NCBI RefSeq assembly: GCF_000328705.1
Contig: NC_019673.1
Location: 8,381,501-8,445,500, forward strand
Direction of reading: 5' to 3'
DNA: 64,000 bases
Source: Saccharothrix espanaensis DSM 44229
GTDB taxonomy: Bacteria; Actinomycetota; Actinomycetes; Mycobacteriales; Pseudonocardiaceae
Shown: positions 57,537 through 64,000 of the stretch, piece by piece
Layout of the letters: each line of letters begins with the position of its first letter
Position numbering within the stretch: position 1 is the stretch's first letter
The notes under the pieces: generated by a model
The model's database searches: none
What the model saw: the letters and a program-made list of their open reading frames with translations, nothing else
Told to the model about the DNA's origin: nothing
Made by a program: the position numbers and the translations under genes

Positions 57537-57936
57537 CCCACCGGTCTCCACGGCCCCCGGCGCACTGCGGAGGGGCCGCCAATTGAGACGGCCAATGCTG
57601 CGCAGAGTAGAGCGCCGGCGACCGTGCGACAGCCGACGTGGGCGTAGCGGCGGAAGGCGCTAGGAAGTCCGCACCGGGCGCTCCCCCGCTCCGCTGGTGA
57701 GCACGCTCCACGAGATCTGCCGCGAACCGGTCACGGCACAGACACGGCGCAGAAAGCGCTGGCGCTCACCATCGGAGCGCTGCGCGGAGACATCAGGAAG
57801 TCGCCCGTGGTCGGACATGACGGAAAGGCTCCCGCATTCATTGTCCGCAAAACAGTGTGCGAGGCCGGCTCCACTCCAACGGCGCAACCCCCGCCTCGGG
57901 TGGTCACTCAGCGCGTTCACTGCGATGATGCCGCCC
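57537..57936. other. 400-nt region between DUF397 and Imm1 genes
   Basis: No gene is supported. A 52-codon minus frame (57660-57818) begins 'MSDHGRLPDVSAQRSDG' but has no family signature. Composition is less biased than in the flanking genes. It could be where a toxin gene for the immunity protein once stood, but no toxin remnant is recognisable. Confidence 0.45.
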
Positions 57937-58377
57937 ATGAGCTTCACCGCTGTGTGGCCGATCAACGACCCGGAAGACGCCGAGGCCGCCGACGAGTCGA
58001 CCGTCGACAGCCCGCAGGACGTGGACGCGCTCCTGCGCCGCCTCGCCGAGCCCGGTGCCGGGCCCGCGGTGATCGAGCACCAGGACCGCCCGCTGCTCGA
58101 CGACACCGAGGGCCTGCTGGGCGCTCCCGGCCAGACCAAGATCCCGGACCACGACGTGGCCGCCGCGATCCACGCCGGCTTCGGCTACCTCACCTACGCC
58201 GACCCGGACCACGACTACTCGACCCTCGTCGGCGACCCGGGCTCCCCGGAGTACCGCTCCGAGTACGTCGACTACCCGGCCGGCACCGGCGTGCCCGTCG
58301 AGGCGCTCGGCGCGGCGCTGAAGGACTTCCTCGCCACCGCCGCGCGCCCGACGTGCGTCGAGTGGCAGAACGCCTGA
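57937..58377 (+). CDS. Imm1-family immunity protein, without adjacent toxin
   Basis: 146 aa from the ATG at 57937; the 80-codon extension upstream does not look coding. The C-terminal half has the Imm1 pattern: 'GFGYLTYADPDHDYSTLVGD', then 'YVDYPAGTGVPVEALGAAL', 'DFLATAARPTCVEWQ'. Imm1 proteins protect against deaminase-type toxins in polymorphic-toxin systems. No toxin is next to it, so it may defend against competitors' toxins or be left over. Confidence 0.82.
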   Translation: MSFTAVWPINDPEDAEAADESTVDSPQDVDALLRRLAEPGAGPAVIEHQDRPLLDDTEGLLGAPGQTKIPDHDVAAAIHAGFGYLTYADPDHDYSTLVGDPGSPEYRSEYVDYPAGTGVPVEALGAALKDFLATAARPTCVEWQNA

Positions 58378-58396
58378 GAGGCCCCGGACCGCCGAC

Positions 58397-58422
58397 GAGG
58401 GCCGGTCGGACGACCGGCCCTC
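58397..58422. terminator. Bidirectional terminator between Imm1 and rmlD
   Basis: gagggccggtc (58397-58407) and gaccggccctc (58412-58422) make a perfect 11-bp stem with a 4-nt loop in the convergent gap of 85 nt. Confidence 0.8.
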
Positions 58423-58462
58423 ATCAGGACGCCCCCGTGACCGGGGACCGCGAACCGGAGGG

Positions 58463-59353
58463 TCAGGGGACGGCGTGCGTCGCGAACGCCTCCCGCAGCG
58501 CTTCCCGCCACGGCCGCAGCGGGGTCAGCCCGGCCTCGGCCCACGCCCGACCGGACAGCACCGAGTACGCGGGCCTGGGCGCCGGGCGCGGGAAGTCGTC
58601 GGTGCCGCAGCCCCGCACCCGCTCCGGGTCGGCCCCGAGCTCCTCGAACACGGCCTGCGCGAAGCCGCGCCACGTGGTCTCGCCGCTGCCCGTGGCGTGC
58701 AGCACCCGCGACTCGGGCCCGGTCCGCACCACCCGACCGGCCAGTTCGACCAGCCCCGCCGCCAGGTCCAGCGACCACGTCGGCGACCCGTGCTGGTCGT
58801 CCACAACGGACAGCGTCTCGCGCTCGCCCGCCAAACGGGCGATCGTGCGCACGAAGTTCGGCCCACCCGCGCCGTACATCCACGAGGTCCGCACGACCCA
58901 GGACCGTTCCCACGTCCGGAGGATCCGCTGTTCCCCCGCGAGCTTCGTACGCCCGTAGGCGGATTGCGGTCCCGTCTCGTCCTCGGGCTCGTACGGCCGC
59001 GTGCCGTCGCCCGGGAAGACGTAGTCCGTGGACACGTGCAGTAGCGGCACGTTGTGGTCGCGGCAGGCCGACGCCAGCAGGCCGGCACCGACCGCGTTCA
59101 CCGCGAACGCGCGTTCCTCGTCGGTCTCCGCCGCGTCGACGGCGGTGTACGCGGCGGCGTTGACCACCACGGGCTTGAGGTCGTTGTCCCGCGCCGACGC
59201 GGCGAACGACGCCACCGCGTCGGTCACCGCCGACTCGTCGGTGACGTCCAGCTCCGCCGACGACGGGGCGTGCACCAGGCCGTCGGTCGGGACCGAGGCC
59301 ACCAGGTCGTGCCCGAGCTGGCCGCGGCCGCCCGGTACCAGGAGTGCGAGCAT
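58463..59353 (-). CDS. rmlD: dTDP-4-dehydrorhamnose reductase
   Basis: 296 aa from the ATG at 59353, which overlaps the rmlB stop (TGATG). The last step of dTDP-rhamnose synthesis. A Rossmann start 'LALLVPGGRGQLGHDLV', the catalytic 'STDYVFPGDGTRPYEPEDE' with 'YGRTKLAGE' (YxxxK), and 'VRTSWMYGAGGPNFVRTI' are all normal. It supplies WbbL and other rhamnosyltransferases nearby. Confidence 0.94.
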   Translation of the reverse strand: MLALLVPGGRGQLGHDLVASVPTDGLVHAPSSAELDVTDESAVTDAVASFAASARDNDLKPVVVNAAAYTAVDAAETDEERAFAVNAVGAGLLASACRDHNVPLLHVSTDYVFPGDGTRPYEPEDETGPQSAYGRTKLAGEQRILRTWERSWVVRTSWMYGAGGPNFVRTIARLAGERETLSVVDDQHGSPTWSLDLAAGLVELAGRVVRTGPESRVLHATGSGETTWRGFAQAVFEELGADPERVRGCGTDDFPRPAPRPAYSVLSGRAWAEAGLTPLRPWREALREAFATHAVP

Positions 59354-60342
59354 CAGCCGGCCAGCGCCGCGCGCTGCTTGAGCGGCTCCCACCACGACCG
59401 GTTGTCCCGGTACCACTCGACCGTGGCGGCCAGGCCGGTGGTGAAGTCGACCTTCGGGGCGTAGCCGAGCTCGGTGGCGATCTTGGTGATGTCGACCGAG
59501 TAGCGGCGGTCGTGGCCCAGGCGGTCGGTGACCGGCTCGACCGCGGACCAGTCCCGGCCGGTCGCGGCCAGCAGGCGCTCGGTCAGCTCGCGGTTGGTCA
59601 GCTCGGTGCCGCCGCCGATGTTGTAGACCTCGCCGCTCCGGCCGCCTTCCAGCACGAGCTGGATGCCGCCGCAGTGGTCGTCCACGTGCAGCCAGTCGCG
59701 GACGTTGAGGCCGTCGCCGTAGAGCGGGACCTTGCCGCCGTCCATGAGGTTGCTCACGAACAGGGGGATGACCTTCTCCGGGAACTGGTACGGACCGTAG
59801 TTGTTCGAGCACCGGGTGACGCACACCGGCAGCCCGTGGGTCCGGTGGAACGCCCGCGCCAGCAGGTCGGACGACGCCTTGGAGGCCGAGTAGGGCGAGT
59901 TCGGCTCCAGGGCGTGCTCCTCGGTCCAGGAGCCCTCCTCGATCGTGCCGTAGACCTCGTCCGTGGAGACGTGCACGAACTTCGCGACCTCCGCCTCCAG
60001 GGCCGCTTGGAGCAGCGTCTGGGTGCCCAGCACGTTCGTGAGCACGAAATCGGCGGACCCGGAGATCGACCGGTCCACATGCGACTCGGCCGCGAAGTGC
60101 ACGACGACGTCCGTCCGGGCCATCAGGTCGGTCACCAGCTCGCGGTCGCAGATGTCGCCCCGGACGAAGGTCAGCCTGGGATCGTCGGCGACCGGCGCGA
60201 GGTTGGCCTCGTTCCCGGCGTAGGTGAGCTTGTCCAGCACCACCACCTCCGCGTCGGCGTAGACCGGGTACGCGCCGCGCACCATCTCCCGCACGTAGTG
60301 CGAGCCGATGAAGCCGGCCCCACCCGTCACCAGTACGCGCAT
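59353..60342 (-). CDS. rmlB: dTDP-glucose 4,6-dehydratase
   Basis: 329 aa from the ATG at 60342; a 10-codon in-frame extension precedes 'MRVLVTGGAGFIGSHYV'. The enzyme makes dTDP-4-keto-6-deoxyglucose using bound NAD+. 'VHVSTDEVYGTIEEGS' carries the catalytic Thr-Asp-Glu and 'YSASKASSDLL' the Tyr/Lys pair. Pairing with rmlD differs from M. tuberculosis, where rmlB is elsewhere. rmlA and rmlC are not in the window. Confidence 0.95.
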   Translation of the reverse strand: MRVLVTGGAGFIGSHYVREMVRGAYPVYADAEVVVLDKLTYAGNEANLAPVADDPRLTFVRGDICDRELVTDLMARTDVVVHFAAESHVDRSISGSADFVLTNVLGTQTLLQAALEAEVAKFVHVSTDEVYGTIEEGSWTEEHALEPNSPYSASKASSDLLARAFHRTHGLPVCVTRCSNNYGPYQFPEKVIPLFVSNLMDGGKVPLYGDGLNVRDWLHVDDHCGGIQLVLEGGRSGEVYNIGGGTELTNRELTERLLAATGRDWSAVEPVTDRLGHDRRYSVDITKIATELGYAPKVDFTTGLAATVEWYRDNRSWWEPLKQRAALAG

Positions 60343-60511
60343 GGTCAATGCCCTTCCACAACTGTCGTCCATCGCAGTCTGTCACGGTGTTAACCCGTGC
60401 AACCCACCCTGCCGTTACAGCGTCTCCCGTATTAAGTGGAACAGCAGGCCGGAACCCCGGCCCGCCACTAACCTGGGACAGCAGTCGCGGGACACGGGGG
60501 AGGCACCACCA

Positions 60512-62035
60512 GTGGACACCAGTCCGCCCAAAACGGCCGCGAGACCGGCTGCTTTGCGTGTTCTCGTGGTCACTTGGCGTTCACTGATAGCCCTCGTCTC
60601 GGCCGCGGTGCTCGTCGTGTCCTGGTACGGGTGGACCTATCTGCGGGACATCAACGAGGGCATCACCACCACCGACGTCATCCCGTCGGGGATCGCCGAT
60701 CAGGGCGCGGCCCGCAAGCCGCTCGACGGCGCGATCGACATCCTGCTCGTGGGCGTGGACAGCCGCACCGACGCGCAGGGCAAGCCGCTGTCCGACGAGG
60801 TGCTGGCGCTGCTCAACGGCGGTGTGGCGGACGGCACGCTGAACACCGACACGATGATCCTGGTGCACGTCCCGCAGGACGGCACGCGGGCGGTCGCCAT
60901 CTCATTCCCGCGCGACTCGTACGTGGAGATCGCCGACGGTTTCGGCAAGCACAAGCTCAACTCGGCCATGCTGCGGCAGAAGACCGAGACCTCGCAGCGG
61001 CTGCGCAACGAGGGCGTGACGGACGAGGCGCGGATCGAGCGCGAGTCGACCCAGGCGGGCCGCCGCACGCTCATCAAGACCATCGAGGGCCTGACCGGGG
61101 GCGCGGTCACCGTCGACCGGTACGCCGAGGTGAACCTGGCGTCGTTCTACGAGGTGACGCAGGCCATCGGCGGCGTCGAGGTGTGCCTGAACGCGGCCAC
61201 CCGCGACTCCGACTCGGGCGCGGACTTCCCGGCGGGCCGGCAGACCATCGCGGGCGCGGGCGCGCTGTCGTTCGTCCGGCAGCGCGGCGGGCTGCCCGGC
61301 GGCGACCTCGACCGGATCGTGCGCCAGCAGGTGTTCATCGGCGCGCTGGCCCGCAAGGTGCTCTCCACCGGCACGCTGACCGACTTCGACAAGCTCGACC
61401 AGCTCGTGACGGCGGTGAAGAGGTCCGTGGTGCTCAGCGAGCGGTGGAACATCACCGAGTTCGCCGAGCAGATGCAGGGCCTGGTGTCGGGCAACATCCA
61501 GTTCCGCACCATCCCGGTGGGCGACCCGACGGACACGTGGGGCGACGGCAACGTCCTGCCGGTGAACCCGGCCGAGGTGCGCCAGTTCATCAAGGGCCTG
61601 GCCGTCGACCCCGCGCCGAAGTCCGGGTCGGCCGCGCCGACGACCACGGCCGGCCCGCCGCCGTCGGCGGTCACCGTGCAGGTGGTCAACTCCTCGGGCA
61701 TCGCCGGCAAGGCCATCGACGTGCTGGAGATGTTGGTCACCAAGGGGTTCAAGCGCGGCGAGGCGATCAGCGGCGACTACCGCGACGGCACGGTCGTGCG
61801 GTACCCGGCCGGGGAGCGGGCCAACGCCGACAGGGTGATCTCCGCCCTGGGCGGTAACGCCGCGGCGACCGAGGACGACTCCGTGCCGAGAGGGCAGGTG
61901 CAGGTCAACGTGGGCGCGGACTTCGCACCCACCGGCGAGACCGATCCCGTGACGGCCGGCGGTGCCACGACGGTGGCGCGGACCTCCGCGTCCGCTCCGC
62001 CGATCACCGCCCAGGGTGTGGTCTGCGTCAACTGA
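60512..62035 (+). CDS. LytR-CpsA-Psr (LCP) glycopolymer ligase with LytR_C domain
   Basis: 507 aa from the GTG at 60512, with GGGGGAGG upstream. One N-terminal membrane segment (about 22-44), then an extracytoplasmic LCP domain (about 75-350) with 'ILLVGVDSRTD', 'AISFPRDSYVEI', 'HKLNSAM' and 'FVRQRGGLPGGDLDRIVRQQ', whose arginines bind the lipid pyrophosphate. A LytR_C domain (about 385-455) follows a Thr/Pro linker. LCP enzymes attach polyprenyl-linked glycans such as arabinogalactan to peptidoglycan. Equivalent to Rv3267 (CpsA). Confidence 0.92.
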   Translation: MDTSPPKTAARPAALRVLVVTWRSLIALVSAAVLVVSWYGWTYLRDINEGITTTDVIPSGIADQGAARKPLDGAIDILLVGVDSRTDAQGKPLSDEVLALLNGGVADGTLNTDTMILVHVPQDGTRAVAISFPRDSYVEIADGFGKHKLNSAMLRQKTETSQRLRNEGVTDEARIERESTQAGRRTLIKTIEGLTGGAVTVDRYAEVNLASFYEVTQAIGGVEVCLNAATRDSDSGADFPAGRQTIAGAGALSFVRQRGGLPGGDLDRIVRQQVFIGALARKVLSTGTLTDFDKLDQLVTAVKRSVVLSERWNITEFAEQMQGLVSGNIQFRTIPVGDPTDTWGDGNVLPVNPAEVRQFIKGLAVDPAPKSGSAAPTTTAGPPPSAVTVQVVNSSGIAGKAIDVLEMLVTKGFKRGEAISGDYRDGTVVRYPAGERANADRVISALGGNAAATEDDSVPRGQVQVNVGADFAPTGETDPVTAGGATTVARTSASAPPITAQGVVCVN

Positions 62036-62136
62036 GGACCGCACCGCACGCCGGTTGCCGCGGCCGACCGGCGGCAGGTGGTTAGCCTGGTCGGACAAGG
62101 CCGCCGGACCGGCCGCGCAGACTAGGAGGACCGCCC

Positions 62137-63312
62137 GTGAAGGCCGCGGTGATGACCGGACGCACGCTGCTGGCGCTGCTGTCCGCGGCCGTGCTCGTCG
62201 TGGCGGGGTACAGCTGGGCGACGCTCAAGCGCGTGCAGGAGAGCGTGAACACGACCGACGTGCTCAGCGAGCTGTCCGACATCCCCAACGCCCCGCCGGC
62301 CGACGACGGCGCGCTGGACATCCTGCTCGTCGGCAGCGACAGCCGGACCGACGCGCAGGGCCGCCCGCTGCCCGACCGGGTGCTGCGCGAACTTCGCACC
62401 GAGGCGACCGACACGCTCAACACGGACACGATCATCGTCGTGCGGGTGCCGCGCAACGGCGGCAAGGCGCACGCCGTGTCCATCCCGCGCGACACGTACG
62501 TGCCGATCCCGGACCACGGCGACGAGAAGATCAACTCGGCGTACGGGGTCACCAAGTTCTTCACCATGGAGCGGCTCGCGGCCGAGGGCGGCCACGACCT
62601 GGAGGACCGCTCCAAGCTCGGCGACCAGGCTGGGCGGCGCGCGCTGGTGCAGGTCGTGCAGGACCTGACCGGCGTCCGGGTGGACCACTACGCCGAGGTC
62701 AACCTGTACGGCTTCTACCTGTTGACGCAGGTCGTCGGCGGGGTCGAGGTGTGCCTGAACAACGCCACCAGCGACCCGGACTCGGGCGCGAACTTCCGGG
62801 CCGGCGTGCAGACCGTCGCCGGCGGCGACGCGCTGGCGTTCGTGCGGCAGCGCAAGAACATCCCGGGCGGCGACCTCGGGCGGATCACCCGCCAGCAGGT
62901 GTTTCTCAAGTCGGCGGTGTCGCAGCTGCTCTCCGCCGGGACGCTGGCCGACCCGGGCAAGCTCAACGGGCTGCTGGAGGCGATGTCGAAGTCCGTCGTG
63001 GTGGACGAGAAGCTCGACCTCGCCACCCTGGCGGGCCAGGTGCAGAGCCTGGCGGGCGGCAACGTCGAGTTCACCACCATCCCGGTGACCGGCGTCGGCG
63101 AGCGCAACGAGCGCGGGCAGAGCATCGTGACGGTGGACCGCGAGCAGGTGAAGGCGTTCGTGGCGCAGGTGCTGGGCGAGAAGACCCCCGCACCGGCCCC
63201 GACCACGACCCCGCCGACGACCACGTCCGCGCGCAAGTTCGCCGGCGGCAAGCCGGTGACCCTGGACGGCCCGCGCCGCGTCCTGGCCCAAGGTCCGCCC
63301 TGCGTCGACTGA
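62137..63312 (+). CDS. LCP-family glycopolymer ligase, tandem paralogue
   Basis: 391 aa from a GTG with AGGAGGA upstream. The same layout as the preceding gene: membrane segment (about 8-28), LCP domain with 'ILLVGSDSRTD', 'VSIPRDTYVPI', 'EKINSAYG' and 'FVRQRKNIPGGDLGRITRQQ', but no LytR_C domain; it ends soon after a Thr/Pro linker. Both proteins finish with a cysteine three residues or fewer from the end (VVCVN, PPCVD). It is a duplication of the cpsA gene that has since diverged. Confidence 0.92.
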   Translation: MKAAVMTGRTLLALLSAAVLVVAGYSWATLKRVQESVNTTDVLSELSDIPNAPPADDGALDILLVGSDSRTDAQGRPLPDRVLRELRTEATDTLNTDTIIVVRVPRNGGKAHAVSIPRDTYVPIPDHGDEKINSAYGVTKFFTMERLAAEGGHDLEDRSKLGDQAGRRALVQVVQDLTGVRVDHYAEVNLYGFYLLTQVVGGVEVCLNNATSDPDSGANFRAGVQTVAGGDALAFVRQRKNIPGGDLGRITRQQVFLKSAVSQLLSAGTLADPGKLNGLLEAMSKSVVVDEKLDLATLAGQVQSLAGGNVEFTTIPVTGVGERNERGQSIVTVDREQVKAFVAQVLGEKTPAPAPTTTPPTTTSARKFAGGKPVTLDGPRRVLAQGPPCVD

Positions 63313-63577
63313 TCCCTGTCTTCCGCGCGGACGACCGGGCGAGCCGCAAGCCGGCCGGCGCTCGATGGGGCGGTGAACCCGCTCGGCATCCGCTGGGCGG
63401 TCCCGGCGCGGACCGCAGGGAGCGTGGCGAGCCCGTGACACCGGACGGCCCGCGCCCCCAGCGCCGGCCGGGTGGTCCTCGTGCGGACGGCGGGGCCGGC
63501 CCGTGACACCGGACGGGCGCGCGGCGTCGGCTGACCCCGGCTGGGGCGGTCGTCGCGCGGATGGCAGGGTTGGTGGC

Positions 63578-64000
63578 ATGACCGTCACGGAAACCCTGCT
63601 GACGCCGCTGTTCGCGGCGGGTCCCGGCCGTCCGCTGATCACGCACTACGACGACGCCGCGGGCACTCGGGTCGAACTCTCGCGGGCGACCATCGGGAAC
63701 TGGGCGGCGAAGACGGCCAACTGGCTGCGCGACGAACTCGACGTCGAGGCCGGCGACCCGGTGGCGGTGCTGCTGCCCGCGCACTGGCAGACCGCGGGCG
63801 TGCTGCTGGGCGCGTGGTGGTGCGGCGCGGCCGTGACGGACGACCCGGCGGGCGCGAAGGTGGCGTTCGTGGCACCGGGCGGCACCGCCGGCGGCGCGGA
63901 CACCGTGGCGACGGTCTCGTTGCACCCCATGGGTTTGGGCTGCGGGGCCGAGCTGGACTACGTGGACGAGGTGCGCGTCCACGGCGACGAGTTCCTGCCG
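63578..64000 (+). CDS. TIGR03089 family protein, N-terminal part
   Basis: The gene runs off the right edge; 141 codons are visible from the ATG at 63578. TIGR03089 proteins resemble the N-terminal part of AMP-forming acyl-CoA ligases ('PLITHYDDAAGTRVELSRAT', 'PVAVLLPAHWQTAGVLLGAW') but are short and lack full ligase motifs. Function unknown. In M. tuberculosis the same family (Rv3268) follows cpsA, so this keeps the backbone order. Confidence 0.88.
   Translation, partial: MTVTETLLTPLFAAGPGRPLITHYDDAAGTRVELSRATIGNWAAKTANWLRDELDVEAGDPVAVLLPAHWQTAGVLLGAWWCGAAVTDDPAGAKVAFVAPGGTAGGADTVATVSLHPMGLGCGAELDYVDEVRVHGDEFLP

Noticed and set aside
57660..57818. 52-codon minus-strand frame before the Imm1 gene
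   Set aside because: No similarity to a toxin or other family could be seen, and composition is not clearly coding.

Overview
The window is a high-GC actinobacterial chromosome segment with dense coding, many GTG starts and pervasive 1-8 nt stop/start overlaps. WhiB2, MtrAB-LpqB, F420 biosynthesis (FbiA/FbiB), GDP-mannose enzymes, an LCP/rhamnose cell-wall cluster, DUF397 regulators and a Trypco1 protein together point to the Pseudonocardiales (a Saccharothrix/Actinosynnema/Lentzea/Amycolatopsis-type genome); the genus is inference.

The backbone follows the gene order known from Mycobacterium tuberculosis from aroA to the TIGR03089 gene (roughly Rv3227 to Rv3268). 1-8594: aroA end, rsgA, pruA, a VOC protein, a DUF6912 gene coupled to a WS/DGAT acyltransferase, an APH-like kinase, a SpoU rRNA methylase, a HAD phosphatase and an Rv3235-family protein. 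8679-19413: secA, hpf, comF, lpqB, mtrB, mtrA and tmk, all on the minus strand. 19553-22458: three accessory genes, including a DUF4041/GIY-YIG protein, wedged between tmk and ahcY. 22586-30954: ahcY, a large membrane protein with split alpha/beta-hydrolase motifs, a CRP-type HTH fragment, a MutL-like ATPase, an APC permease and a CDF transporter. 31027-35901: the minus-strand mannose operon (DUF3499, phosphomannomutase, Trm112-like, SIS protein, manA) and a divergent zincin-fold protein whose metal site appears lost.

36222-46666: a giant membrane glycosyltransferase, whiB2, a site-2 protease, the coupled fbiA-fbiB-NUDIX operon, a small alanine/arginine-rich protein, a mannose-1-phosphate guanylyltransferase and an AlkA-like DNA glycosylase. 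46829-60342: wbbL and rmlD, which are close neighbours in M. tuberculosis, are here separated by about 10.7 kb. The insert holds a DUF4396 membrane protein under a CsoR-like palindrome, five glycosyltransferases, a frameshifted trypsin-like protease gene next to an intact Trypco1 gene, a DUF5753/DUF397 regulator pair and an orphan Imm1 immunity protein. 60512-64000: two tandem LCP ligases and the start of a TIGR03089 gene.

Functionally the window combines protein export (SecA), envelope stress and division signalling (MtrAB-LpqB), sugar-nucleotide supply (GDP-mannose, dTDP-rhamnose), glycan assembly (WbbL and the other GTs) and attachment of glycans to peptidoglycan (LCP). The least ordinary content is the broken trypsin/Trypco1 conflict locus, the DUF4041/GIY-YIG insertion, the split hydrolase-membrane protein, the metal-box DUF4396 gene, a 131-nt compound palindrome at 35981-36111 and two 17-bp-period tandem arrays that both abut the 3' end of a glycosyltransferase gene.
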